Positions 1 to 8,634 of a stretch of 64,000 bases of DNA are shown here, one piece after another. Within the stretch, counting starts at the first letter, position 1. Each line of letters opens with the position of its first letter. Source of the DNA: Nocardia kruczakiae NBRC 101016 (GTDB lineage: Bacteria > Actinomycetota > Actinomycetes > Mycobacteriales > Mycobacteriaceae); the NCBI RefSeq assembly GCF_001612965.1, contig NZ_BDBL01000006.1, forward strand, positions 124,001 to 188,000, written 5' to 3'. Both the position numbers and the translations under genes were made by a program. The notes under the pieces are model-generated. The model searched no databases and was not told where the DNA came from. It worked only from the letters and a program-made list of their open reading frames with translations.

Positions 1-208
1 GGCGGGCCCGCAACTGCGCGAGCAGACTGACGACGAAGATCGCCAGGAACACCACCGTGGCAGCGACGTAGCCGAGTTTCAAGGTTTGCGAGATCATGTC
101 GCCGCCGGTCTCGCCCAGGGTGGTCGCGGCGATCTTGAGCACCCAGAACATGACGGTGATCTGCGGCAGTTTGTAGTGGGTGAACGCGTTGTCGGTCTGC
201 GCTGTCAT
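1..208 (-). CDS. Membrane protein, COG4705-like (3' part missing)
   Basis: Only the first 69 codons are in the window; the rest runs off the left edge. The protein starts MTAQTDNAFTHYKLPQ at the ATG at 206-208. It has a first hydrophobic stretch (VMFWVLKIAATTLGE) followed by a clear membrane helix (VAATVVFLAIFVVSLLAQL). The pattern TLGETGGD after the first helix recalls the COG4705 family of membrane-anchored proteins of unknown function. A GAAGGAA about 12 bases upstream is a weak ribosome site. The role is unknown and the family assignment is tentative. Confidence 0.6.
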   Translation of the reverse strand, partial: MTAQTDNAFTHYKLPQITVMFWVLKIAATTLGETGGDMISQTLKLGYVAATVVFLAIFVVSLLAQLRAR

Positions 209-315
209 GGAGGTGGCGTTTCCTTCATCGTGGCGGGCATCCGGGGCGCACAGTCTGCACGGCCCTGCTGAGAAGACGTTGTAAAGATGGCACGGCGGTG
301 GAGGTCGTGTGCGAA

Positions 316-873
316 TCAGAGTGATCGGGTGGGCAACAACGGTCGAGCTCCGAAGCTCAAGGAGTCGGCGTGTGTCTGGCGTTCGATATGAGTCAGCGAT
401 TCGGCGAGGTGAGTGCAGTCGTGGTGCTGGGCGATGAATTGCTGTGCCCAACAGATGGTTTCACGGTTGCGCCATCGCGGGCATTGGATGGCCAAGGCGC
501 CCGCGGTGTGCAGGATCGCGATCAATGCGCGCGTGGAGTCCTCGGCGGGCTGGGCGTCGAACAGCGCGCGTTGCAGTGAACAGCGCAGCGCCTGCTTGCC
601 GGGCAGGTCGGCGGTGGGCCATGTCGTGCGCCAGATCACGCCGCCGAACCGGATCCGGTCGCGGCGCACCCGGCCGGCGGCGTGCAGTGCGTCCAGCGAC
701 CGCCGGCGAAGCCGCCGCGGTGGCACCGTCGGCCGGTAGTTCGCTGAGCCATGGGCGTTGTCGGCGAAGGCAGCGACGGCCAAGGCGCGGCTGGCGGTAT
801 GCCTGTCGACCAGTAATCGACCGGTGTCGTCGTCGAGCAGCAGCCACATCAGATCGTGCGAAACCGAGGTCAT
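316..873 (-). CDS. GPP34 (GOLPH3-like) family protein
   Basis: A 185-residue soluble protein. Its N-terminus, DLMWLLLDDDTGRLLVDR, matches the opening of the GPP34 domain (L-L-L-D-D-x-T-G-R), a family whose eukaryotic members bind phosphoinositides and which is widespread but uncharacterised in actinomycetes. It is shorter than the roughly 220 residues usual for the family, and the C-terminal half is rich in Arg and His. I chose the ATG at 871-873; a GTG at 880-882 in the same frame would add three residues, and neither has a convincing Shine-Dalgarno. It lies just downstream of the DedA gene on the same strand and may share its transcript. Confidence 0.6.
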   Translation of the reverse strand: MTSVSHDLMWLLLDDDTGRLLVDRHTASRALAVAAFADNAHGSANYRPTVPPRRLRRRSLDALHAAGRVRRDRIRFGGVIWRTTWPTADLPGKQALRCSLQRALFDAQPAEDSTRALIAILHTAGALAIQCPRWRNRETICWAQQFIAQHHDCTHLAESLTHIERQTHADSLSFGARPLLPTRSL

Positions 874-937
874 GGCCACCACTGTGGCGCGGGGCGGCTG
901 TGGAATCGCTGAGAGGCCGTGGCGCGCCGGTGATCTC

Positions 938-1585
938 TCATCGGGCGGTTCGGTCCGGCCGCGCGTCGACGGCGCCGACCGAACCGGCTTGCCGGCGTGA
1001 ACGGCGTCGCAGATACAGCATGGCCGCAGTCACGATCGAGGCACCGGCGACCGACGCGACGGCATAGCTCGGGCCGCGCAGGAGATCTTCGACGTGGTGC
1101 CAGTTTGCGCCCGCGAAGTAGCCGGCGATCGCGAGGGCTGCGGTCCACGGCAGGCAGCCGGCCACGGTGTAGATCCCGAACCGCATCGCGGGCATCTCCG
1201 CGATCCCGGCGGGCAGCGAGATGAACGTGCGAATTCCGGGTAGCAGCCGGGCCCAGAACACGGCCGCGCGGCCGTGCCGGTCGAACCAATCCTGCGCCCG
1301 TTGAACTTCTTCGGTGCGCAGCAGTACGTAGCGTCCCCACCGATGCAGGGCAGGACGGCCACCCCAACGGCCCGCCAGCCAGGCGAGATAGCTTCCCGCG
1401 ACATTGCCGAGCGTGCCGGCCACGATCACGGCCACCACATTGAGGTGCGCACCGCCGGCCGCGCCGGCTGCCAGCGCGCCGCCGAGCAGCATCGTCAGTT
1501 CCGAAGGGATCGGAATGCACGCCGATTCGGCCACCATCAGCACCACGATGGCGACGAGTCCGTAGGTGAGGATCAGATGTTGCAT
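938..1585 (-). CDS. DedA family membrane protein
   Basis: A 215-residue integral membrane protein of the DedA/VTT family, probably involved in lipid scrambling or membrane homeostasis. The signatures are clear: ESACIPIPSE near residue 20, then the conserved block FWARLLPGIRTFISLPAGIA and a GYFAGANW segment, with a hydrophobic C-terminal helix and a basic tail. The start is the ATG at 1583-1585. The frame stays open upstream to 2008, but that extension lies across the divergent histidine kinase gene and has no membrane or DedA features. The gene is transcribed away from the histidine kinase, with a shared 210-bp promoter gap. Confidence 0.85.
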   Translation of the reverse strand: MQHLILTYGLVAIVVLMVAESACIPIPSELTMLLGGALAAGAAGGAHLNVVAVIVAGTLGNVAGSYLAWLAGRWGGRPALHRWGRYVLLRTEEVQRAQDWFDRHGRAAVFWARLLPGIRTFISLPAGIAEMPAMRFGIYTVAGCLPWTAALAIAGYFAGANWHHVEDLLRGPSYAVASVAGASIVTAAMLYLRRRSRRQAGSVGAVDARPDRTAR

Positions 1586-1795
1586 TCGAACAGGGGGCTT
1601 TCTGCAGACACAAGTCGGTCGGGGCACGCCAGCGCGGACGAACCCCGCCCGGCGCGATGGGCCGACACCGGATGCGGTGTCGACGCCAGAGTGCCAGCGA
1701 TCGGCTGTGATCACGCTGAGAGCGAGGCGCGAGAACCTGGATCGATCACCCACAATTGCGGAGGTCAGGGTGTCACCAAGACGGACGGAGTCGGT

Positions 1796-3184
1796 ATGCG
1801 GCGGCCACGGTGGGTCAGCGAGTGCCTCGAGGCGTTGTGGCCGCCGACGCGGTGGGGTTTGCGGCTGCGCTCGGCTCTGGTCGCCACCGCGGTCATCACC
1901 GTGGTGCTCGGGTTCGGGGCCGCAATCATGTTGTGGCTGCTGTATCGATCGCTGATCGGCACCGTCGACACCGCAGCCACCGCCCGGCTCGACGACATCA
2001 CCGCACAACTGCGCACCACCGCGCCCGCCGCACTGAATCCGGCGTTGCTTGCACCGAATGGTTACGTCGAGATCGTCGAAATCATCGACTCGTCGGGGCG
2101 AGTGCTTCGATCCTCCCCCCGCGCCGGTGACTATCCGGCCCTCGTACCGAACGCGGAGACCGTGGTCGGTCAGTCGCTGGGGGGTAATTCGGACCTACGA
2201 CTGTCCGCACGCCGGGTCGACTCACCGGCCGGGCGGATCACAGTAGCGGTGGCGGCCGATATAGAACCGGTGGAAGACACACTGGCAGAGGTAGCGATCG
2301 CGCTGGCTGTCGGTGCCCCGGTCGTGGTAGCGGTCGCTGCAGGAGCAACCTATACGCTGGTCGGCCGTTCGCTGCGGTCGGTGGAGGCGATCCGATCCCG
2401 GGTCGCGGGGATCGGCAGCACCGACCTGTCCGAACGGGTGCCGGTGCCACCGGCGCGTGACGAGGTCGCCCAGTTAGCCGTCACCATGAACGAAATGCTC
2501 GGCCGCATCGAGGCCGGCCACCTCGCCCAGCGCCGCTTCCTCTCCGATGCCTCCCACGAGCTGCGCAGCCCTCTGACCACCGTCCTCGGCGGTCTCGAAC
2601 TGGCCCGCGACCATCCCGCGGCCTTCGACACCGATCTCGCCGCCGAGACCCTCCTCCCCGAGGCCGAACGCATGCGCTACCTCATCGACGACCTACTCAC
2701 CCTCGCCGCCGCCGACGAAAACGGTCTCCCCGTCCACGCCACCGATGTCGACCTCGACGATGTCGCAGCCATCGCACTCGACGCTGTCGGGGGCCGTGAC
2801 CACGTGACGATAACCAAGAATCTGCGTCCGGTGAGGATCCGCGGTGACGCCCGCTCACTGACCCGGGTCGCACGAAATCTTCTCGGCAACGCGCTCATTC
2901 ACACCCACTCGATCGTCGAAATCCATACATCCCGGACCCCGCCACGCGCGGAGCTGATCATCGACGACGACGGACCGGGCATCCCGGTCGCCGAACGTGA
3001 ACGTGTCTTCCAGCGATTCGTCCGCCTGCAGGACGACCGCGGCCGCGACAGTGGCGGCACCGGCCTCGGGCTGGCGATCGTCGCCGAAATCGTTGCTGCC
3101 CACCACGGCACAGTCACCATCGGTGACTCACCCTACGGCGGGACTCGCGTCGTCGTCGGCCTGCCCTTGGCCCTCGAGGACTGA
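1796..3184 (+). CDS. Sensor histidine kinase (orphan)
   Basis: A 462-residue membrane sensor kinase. Two N-terminal helices (about residues 26-52 and 165-185) flank a periplasmic sensor of about 110 residues. A HAMP linker follows (SLRSVEAIRSRV onward). The HisKA box is DASHELRSPLT with the phospho-acceptor at His254. The ATPase part has the N-box NLLGNAL, the G1 motif DDGPGIP and the G2 motif GGTGLGLAI. The start ATG at 1796 has GGAG seven bases upstream; an earlier in-frame start at 1274 would run through DedA. No response regulator gene lies on either side, so the partner is unlinked. The signal is unknown. Confidence 0.85.
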   Translation: MRRPRWVSECLEALWPPTRWGLRLRSALVATAVITVVLGFGAAIMLWLLYRSLIGTVDTAATARLDDITAQLRTTAPAALNPALLAPNGYVEIVEIIDSSGRVLRSSPRAGDYPALVPNAETVVGQSLGGNSDLRLSARRVDSPAGRITVAVAADIEPVEDTLAEVAIALAVGAPVVVAVAAGATYTLVGRSLRSVEAIRSRVAGIGSTDLSERVPVPPARDEVAQLAVTMNEMLGRIEAGHLAQRRFLSDASHELRSPLTTVLGGLELARDHPAAFDTDLAAETLLPEAERMRYLIDDLLTLAAADENGLPVHATDVDLDDVAAIALDAVGGRDHVTITKNLRPVRIRGDARSLTRVARNLLGNALIHTHSIVEIHTSRTPPRAELIIDDDGPGIPVAERERVFQRFVRLQDDRGRDSGGTGLGLAIVAEIVAAHHGTVTIGDSPYGGTRVVVGLPLALED

Positions 3185-3220
3185 TCGCGCGCACCAATGG
3201 CTATAGCCCGTTGGGGCAGT

Positions 3221-3997
3221 TCAGAAGGGGAACTGGGTGCCGTATGCGGTGGTCTGAGCCAATCCGTGGGCGGTGGACATCGATGCGGTGACGAATGGGA
3301 CGGCCGACACCGGTGAGGCGCACTGGGAGATGTTCAGTGCGGCGTCGTTGAATGTGATGTGGTAGGGGAAGGCGGCTTTGCCGTCCAGAGTGGCCGTCGC
3401 CGTGCTCACGGTGGTCACTTGTCCGGGTGTCAAGGTGCCCGACAGGCTCTCCGACAGGCCCAGCGACCCACCGAAACTCGGGCCCAGGCTGACGCTTGGC
3501 GGGCTGACCGACACGCTCGGCGGGGTGAGTGTGAGACTCGGCGGGCTGGGGGTGCCGGCCGCAGTGGGCGTGGGAGAGGTTGCGGCGCTGGGCGCGGCGA
3601 CGCTGGCGCTCGGCGGGCTCGCCGACGGGGAAATGCTGAGGTTCAGTCCTTGGTTCGGTGAGATGCCGACGCTGACACCCCCGGCCACGTTGATGCCGCA
3701 GCCGAGGAGAAACCCCGCCACGGCTTGACCGGATGCGATCGAGCCGCCGTCGACCGAGACCGAATAATCGCCGGATACCTGCACCGCGTGCGAGAAGGTC
3801 ATCAGGTAGTTGGGAGTCCGGTCACCCGGCGGATTCACCCCGATATGGTCGACCGAGGCCGTCAGGTGGATTCCTCTATCGGAGAGGTCGCCTCCAGGTT
3901 GCTGGGCGTGGCCGAGTTCAGCGCGGCCGGACCACAACACCAGCGCGGCTACACTTGCCGCGACCGCTGCGGTCGCGACGAGCAGGGGTAGTCGCAT
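3221..3997 (-). CDS. MspA family porin
   Basis: A 258-residue exported protein. It has an N-terminal hydrophobic signal (LLVATAAVAASVAALVLW), then the MspA pattern: the DRTPNY region, FLLGCGINVAGGVSVGIS, a late GQVTTV strand and a C-terminal Cys strand (NISQCASP), ending in the aromatic tail TQFPF. MspA proteins are octameric pores in the mycolate outer membrane. Oddly, residues about 120-185 are a Pro/Ser/Thr-rich, repetitive stretch (PPSVSVSPPSVSL) where MspA normally has a short hairpin. The start ATG has AGGAT about ten bases upstream. It converges on the histidine kinase gene. Confidence 0.8.
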   Translation of the reverse strand: MRLPLLVATAAVAASVAALVLWSGRAELGHAQQPGGDLSDRGIHLTASVDHIGVNPPGDRTPNYLMTFSHAVQVSGDYSVSVDGGSIASGQAVAGFLLGCGINVAGGVSVGISPNQGLNLSISPSASPPSASVAAPSAATSPTPTAAGTPSPPSLTLTPPSVSVSPPSVSLGPSFGGSLGLSESLSGTLTPGQVTTVSTATATLDGKAAFPYHITFNDAALNISQCASPVSAVPFVTASMSTAHGLAQTTAYGTQFPF

Positions 3998-4959
3998 ACC
4001 GAGATCCTGTTCTCGATGACGTGCACCGCGTGCGATATCCGGCAGCAGATCCGAAAGCAGTTGTCCGCCGACGAGCTTAACGGTGAGGGTGGTGCCGCGC
4101 AGGGTTGCTGGACCGCGCGTGTCGATGCTGAGTTGGTGGCCGATGACAGTTGCTGAGCCGGCCCGGGGTCGGTCGCCGGGCCCACTTCCGGGTCGCCAAT
4201 GGGGTCGACTTGATCGCTCTCATCACTTTCGGTGGCGTCGCAATCGTGGGAGGGGGACTGGTGAACCTACTGACCAGGCAGGGACTGCGGGCAGCCTGCA
4301 GCGTCGCGGCGCGCGTCGTTTGGTGCGCCGACACTCTTGTCCATCGGGTCGATCTGTCGTCGTGTGTCGACAGCATTCGTTGTGCGTTCTGCTTGATCTC
4401 CGTGACGGTGCTCAGTTCGACACCCGCCGCCTGCTCACTCGAAGCGGCAAGCGGCACGTAGTCACCGCCCGAATCCGGTCAGGGCGCGATCGACGTCGTA
4501 ATAGGCCCTGGACGAGTGCTGCTGCTGTTCCGGACCGACCGAACGCCTCGCAGGGGTGACCTACTCGTGACTTCCTGGTCGACTGGCGGACTGTTATCCA
4601 GCGCAGCCTGCGGAGTGAGTTCGACTGCGCAGCTTCCTAACTCGCACACCGCGCGAGGTCACCGACTGGAGCGGATGCTCGATCCCGCAGAGAATCCGGC
4701 ATCAACTCGTCCGCCGACGCCATCCAATGACGCTGCCCTGCGGCTCGCTACGAGCGGTGCACATTGTCGCTGATGTCGTTCTCACCTTTCGGGTTGTGCT
4801 GTAAAAATGTGGGGCGCATGTTCTTTCGTTCCGTCAAGCGGTGCTTTGCCGCGGCGAGGTCGGAGAGTGCGTGTTGGTCGGTTGGGCATGTCGGCTCGCC
4901 AGGTCGGGGCACCGTAGACGCGGGCACCGGTGTTCGCGCCGCACGGATCTGGAGAACGC
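3998..4959. other. Intergenic region, no supported gene
   Basis: About 960 bases without a gene I can defend. Several open frames of 80-160 codons exist on both strands (for example 4150-4461 plus and 4077-4457 minus), but none has a good ribosome site, recognisable domain or consistent codon bias. The promoter of the MspA gene should lie near 4000-4080. Confidence 0.5.
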
Positions 4960-5145
4960 GTGTTCACGATGGAAGTCGCCACCAAGGACGTGATCGGACT
5001 CGTCGAGTCCACCGGCTGCGCCCGAGCCTGCGATTTCGATGTTGCCCGCATCGTGGTGACCCTGCAGGCCTTGGTCGGGGATTGGGACTTCGACGCTATC
5101 GACCGTGCCACGTTCTGGGCAGTGGTCGCCACCAATATCAGGTGA
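4960..5145 (+). CDS. Small hypothetical protein
   Basis: A 61-residue protein starting at the GTG at 4960, five bases after a GGAG. It reads as an ordinary acidic folded protein (MEVATKDVIGLVE, then DFDVARIVVTLQALVGDWDF) without membrane segment or signal. I do not recognise a family. It ends 43 bases before the stop of kup, which is on the opposite strand. Confidence 0.45.
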   Translation: MFTMEVATKDVIGLVESTGCARACDFDVARIVVTLQALVGDWDFDAIDRATFWAVVATNIR

Positions 5146-5188
5146 TTCCGGCGATGCTTGTGCGAGGTGGATATCGCGGGGTCGTGGT

Positions 5189-7153
5189 CTATACCTCGAT
5201 TTGGGATCCCATGATGATGGTGCGGTCGCGGGGGAGGCCGAAATAGTCGGCTGCGTCGGCGGTGATGTAGGAAGTGGCGATGAACAGGCGTTTGCGCCAC
5301 GGGGCCATGGTGGGGGCGGTGCCGCGGCGGAGTTCGATCGTGGACAGGAAGTAGGTGGCGTTGTCGAGATCGAGGGGGCCTTCGGTGTCTCGTTCGTCGA
5401 CGAGCGCGAGAGCCCGTGGTACGTCCGGGGTTTCCATATAGCCGTAGCGGGCGGTGACGTGGGTGATGCCGTCGTCGGGCGGTCCCAGCGGGTCGGTCGC
5501 GATCCGCTCGTCGTCGCAGATGCGCGGCACCGGCTCGGTCTCGATCGACAGGATCACGATGTGGCTGTGACGAACGTGGTTGCGTTCGACGTTGGCGCGC
5601 AACGCGAGCGGCGCGGTGTCCTTACCGCGGTTGAGGAAGACTGCGGTGCCGGTGACTCGTGTTGTGGGGGGAGTGCCTTCGGTGAGTTCGTCGACGAATC
5701 GTCGCAGCGATCCTTCCCGCCGGAGGCGTTCGGCGGTCACGATACGACGTCCGTGCTGCCAGGTCGTCATCACGGTGAACGCGGTCAGCGCGATCAGCAG
5801 CGGCAGCCATGCGCCGTGCGCGAACTTGGTGAGATTGGCTGCCACGAACAGGATATCGACGGACAGCAAGGGCAGGGCCGCGGCGGCGAGAATCCAGCGG
5901 GGGATGTGCCAGCGGGCGCGCGCGACATAGAAGAACAGCAGAGTGGTGATGGTGATGGTGCCGGTGACGGCCATGCCGAAGGCGAAGGCCAAGGCGGTGG
6001 AGCTGCGGAAGGCGAAGACGAGGGTGAGCACCGAGACCATCAACAGCCAGTTGATCCAGGGAACGTAGATCTGGCCGATCGTGGATTCGGACGTGTGGGC
6101 GATGCGCAGCCGAGGTAGGTATCCCAATTGGGCGGCTTGGGATGCGACGGAGTAGGCCCCGGTGATCACGGCCTGCGATGCGATCACCGTAGCGGCGGTG
6201 GCCAGCAGAACCAGCGGCAGTCGTGCCCAGCCGGGTGCGAGCAGAAAGAAAGGGCTGCTGATGTTTTCGGCATGTTCGAGAATCAGTGCGCCCTGTCCGA
6301 GGTAGCTGAGCGTGCAGGCGGGAAACACCAGGATCATCCAGGCGCGGGTGATGGAGCGCCGCCCGAAATGGCCCATGTCGGCGTAGAGCGCTTCGGCGCC
6401 GGTGACCGCGAGCACGATTGCGGCGAGTGCGAAGAACGCGGTGCCGAAATGCCCGGCCAGAAATCCCAGCGCATATGTGGGTGACAGTGCTTGCAGGATG
6501 CGCGGTTCGCGCGCGATGCCACCGATCCCGCAGGCACCGATCGTGACGAACCAGACGATCATGATCGGGCCGAACAGTAGCCCGACTACCGTGGTGCCAC
6601 GACGCTGAACCAGGAACAGCGCCACGATGATCACCACCGTCGCCGGGATGACCACGTCCTTCAATGCCGGTTCGACAACCTTGATGCCCTCGACCGACGA
6701 CAGCACCGAGATCGCGGGCGTGATCATGCTGTCGCCGAAAAATAGTGAGGCGCCGAAGATTCCGAGCGCGGCCAGACCGACGGCCGTTTTCCGTCCGTGT
6801 GGTGAGCTCCACCGGCGCAGCAGAGTGATCAGCGCCATGATCCCGCCCTCGCCGTCGTTGTCCGCGCGCATCGCCAGCAGCACGTAGGTGACGGTGACGA
6901 TGATCATCACCGACCAGAACACCACCGACACGATGCCGAAGATGTTGTCGGTGTTCACCGGTACCGGGTGCGGATCGCCCGGGTCGAAGACCGTCTGCAG
7001 TGTGTAGATCGGGCTTGTTCCGATGTCGCCGAAGACAACTCCCAGGGCGCCGATCATGACACTCCACCGCGCCGTATCGCGGCCGCTGGGGTGAGGGCCC
7101 TCCTCTACTTCGAATGCCGGTCCGCCGCCGATGGTGCCTTTCGCGCCTGCCAT
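5189..7153 (-). CDS. kup: Kup-type potassium transporter
   Basis: A 654-residue KUP/HAK/KT potassium uptake protein, probably a K+/H+ symporter of the inner membrane. The diagnostic GDIGTSPIYT motif sits in the first helix, followed by about 12 predicted helices up to residue 460 and a cytosolic C-terminal domain of about 190 residues. The length matches the family (E. coli Kup is 622). The start ATG at 7151-7153 has a strong GGAGGAGCAGG directly upstream; 16 further in-frame codons upstream are unlikely to be used. It follows a small membrane protein gene on the same strand and may be co-transcribed. Confidence 0.92.
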   Translation of the reverse strand: MAGAKGTIGGGPAFEVEEGPHPSGRDTARWSVMIGALGVVFGDIGTSPIYTLQTVFDPGDPHPVPVNTDNIFGIVSVVFWSVMIIVTVTYVLLAMRADNDGEGGIMALITLLRRWSSPHGRKTAVGLAALGIFGASLFFGDSMITPAISVLSSVEGIKVVEPALKDVVIPATVVIIVALFLVQRRGTTVVGLLFGPIMIVWFVTIGACGIGGIAREPRILQALSPTYALGFLAGHFGTAFFALAAIVLAVTGAEALYADMGHFGRRSITRAWMILVFPACTLSYLGQGALILEHAENISSPFFLLAPGWARLPLVLLATAATVIASQAVITGAYSVASQAAQLGYLPRLRIAHTSESTIGQIYVPWINWLLMVSVLTLVFAFRSSTALAFAFGMAVTGTITITTLLFFYVARARWHIPRWILAAAALPLLSVDILFVAANLTKFAHGAWLPLLIALTAFTVMTTWQHGRRIVTAERLRREGSLRRFVDELTEGTPPTTRVTGTAVFLNRGKDTAPLALRANVERNHVRHSHIVILSIETEPVPRICDDERIATDPLGPPDDGITHVTARYGYMETPDVPRALALVDERDTEGPLDLDNATYFLSTIELRRGTAPTMAPWRKRLFIATSYITADAADYFGLPRDRTIIMGSQIEV

Positions 7154-7235
7154 CCTGCTCCTCCACACCACCCTGAAATCCCGTCGGACGATACCGCGCA
7201 CCGGGTCTGGTACGAATCAACGCGGCGGTGGCCCG

Positions 7236-7649
7236 TCAGAAGGCGCCGTTCGGGGAGTCGCCGCCGTTGGGAATATCGGTGTCACCGAACAGGCCGCTGT
7301 TTCGGTGACCGTCCCGACTACCGTCATCGCTGTCAGCCGTGCCTGTCAGGGCGTCCCCGTAACTGCTGTCGTCGCCGAGAATTCCGGAGCCCGGCGATTG
7401 CCCATCGTCCGGGTCGTGGTGGTGGTGGGTCTGGTCGGCCAGCATCGAAAATGCTACCCATTGCCCGGCGCTGAAGGTGTCGGCGCGGCCGGTGCTGGCG
7501 GTGTTGCCGGACTGGGCGTTCCACGCGGCGTGATCCAGGGTGCTGTCACCGCGCAGTTGGCGCAGACGTCGAGATTCGGATCGGACGATCATGACCACGA
7601 GCAGCGCGACGAGAGCGACAATAATGACGATCGCGATCGCGGTATCCAT
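7236..7649 (-). CDS. Single-pass membrane protein, unknown
   Basis: A 137-residue protein with one N-terminal membrane helix (TAIAIVIIVALVALLVVMIV) followed by a hydrophilic tail. The tail has a His run (THHHHD) and Gly/Asp/Ser-rich repeats (GILGDDSSYGD, GLFGDTDIPNGGDSP). The start ATG at 7647-7649 places the helix at residues 3-23. I recognise no family. It sits between a small DNA-binding-like gene and kup, all on the minus strand. The His/Asp-rich tail could bind metal, but that is only a guess. Confidence 0.55.
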   Translation of the reverse strand: MDTAIAIVIIVALVALLVVMIVRSESRRLRQLRGDSTLDHAAWNAQSGNTASTGRADTFSAGQWVAFSMLADQTHHHHDPDDGQSPGSGILGDDSSYGDALTGTADSDDGSRDGHRNSGLFGDTDIPNGGDSPNGAF

Positions 7650-7738
7650 GTGGCAAGAATGGTCGCTCAGGCGCGGTTGGGCAACGCACGCGCCGTGGAC
7701 CGCGCCTGCTTCCTCGGCCCGTCCGGCTTTGCGCACTT

Positions 7739-8092
7739 CTACAGAAGGACCTCATCGGTGCAACCGGGGGCCTGCGCGGATTCGTGCAGTGCGATCCATA
7801 CCGGGAAGTGCGACAGCGCGGTAACAGCGCGCCGGCCTCGGGTGGTGAGTGTGAAGCGTTGACGGGTGCAGTGGTTGTCCCAGCTTCCGGGGTCGTGGCC
7901 GATCACCAGTCCGAACGCGGCGACGGGGCGCAGGGGCAGCGATGCCGTACGTCCGGAGCATCGCAGCGTTTGGGCGAGTTCGGTCACGGTGAGCGACGCC
8001 GTGGACAGAGCCTCCAAGGATTCCAGCGCGAACGGTCGTTCGGCGGGTAGCCGCAGCTCGCTGAGCTCCAGCCCATATGCGTGCTCGGACAT
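7739..8092 (-). CDS. Small winged-helix-like protein
   Basis: A 117-residue protein starting MSEHAYGLELSELRLP, with GAGGTCGAG just upstream of the ATG at 8090-8092. The middle (SLTVTELAQTLRCSGRTAS) looks like the recognition part of a winged helix, followed by a probable wing (RQRFTLTTRGRRAV), the pattern seen in small MarR/ArsR-like or roadblock-associated DUF742 proteins. It could be a small transcriptional regulator, but no ligand or target is suggested. Stop and start are 89 bases from the next gene on the same strand. Confidence 0.6.
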   Translation of the reverse strand: MSEHAYGLELSELRLPAERPFALESLEALSTASLTVTELAQTLRCSGRTASLPLRPVAAFGLVIGHDPGSWDNHCTRQRFTLTTRGRRAVTALSHFPVWIALHESAQAPGCTDEVLL

Positions 8093-8420
8093 CTCGACCT
8101 CTTCATCGTCGATATGGGTGGGTTTCGTTTTCTGAGCATCGGCCGGGTGCAGGGCCGCCGGGAGACCCATTGACGGAAATCGACGGGCGTGGGCGGAGAC
8201 CTTTGCGCGGTTCTTATCGCCGCCGGTGACGAGAATTGTTGTGATGGTGGGAGAGATGGTCGCGTGCGAGCGGCGGCCGGGGAGTGACCGGATGGCGGTG
8301 TGCTGTCGGAGCGCGGAAGGCCCGGTGGTGAGGATGGCTTGGTATTTCGCGGGCGGGGCCGGGGCGCAGTGGGCTGGTGCGCTCACGGCGGCGCCGGGCC
8401 ATGTTCCGGTGTACAGCACG

Positions 8421-8549
8421 ATGCAGGTATGGATCGGGACCGGGGTGGTCCTGCTGATAGTGGTGGCGATGCTCGCGACGATCGGCTGGATCATTCGGCG
8501 TGCACACCCCGCAAAGCGTCCCCGGCGCGGTGTGTACAGACGCTCGTGA
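8421..8549 (+). CDS. Possible small membrane protein
   Basis: A possible 42-residue protein with one strong membrane helix (WIGTGVVLLIVVAMLATIGW) and a basic C-terminus (RRAHPAKRPRRG). Codons after 8421 have GC-rich third positions. There is no good ribosome site before the ATG, and the same frame stays open upstream to 8226, so the start is uncertain. It may be a chance helix; confidence is low. Confidence 0.3.
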   Translation: MQVWIGTGVVLLIVVAMLATIGWIIRRAHPAKRPRRGVYRRS

Positions 8550-8586
8550 CGGCCGGGCTGGACGTCCCCGCAGCGAGTCGATGTGG

Positions 8587-8624
8587 CCGGGGGTGGTGAA
8601 CGTCGAAACGCCCACCACCCCCGG
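8587..8624. terminator. Bidirectional hairpin terminator
   Basis: A perfect 12-bp stem (CCGGGGGTGGTG at 8587-8598 with its complement at 8613-8624) and a 14-base loop. It lies ten bases beyond the stop of the Nramp-related gene on the minus strand. No U-tract is visible, as is common in high-GC actinomycetes. Confidence 0.75.
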
Positions 8625-8634
8625 ACTGTATCGG

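Noticed and set aside
1586..2008. N-terminal extension of DedA
   Set aside because: The extra 141 residues overlap the divergent histidine kinase and carry no signal; the internal ATG at 1583-1585 fits the family length.
5105..6118. A 337-codon plus-strand frame over kup
   Set aside because: It is an antisense shadow; its translation is Gly/Asp-rich without fold signals, while kup on the minus strand has all family motifs.
8226..8420. Upstream extension of the small membrane ORF at 8421
   Set aside because: The added residues have no coding character or ribosome site and overlap the likely promoter of the minus-strand gene at 8092.
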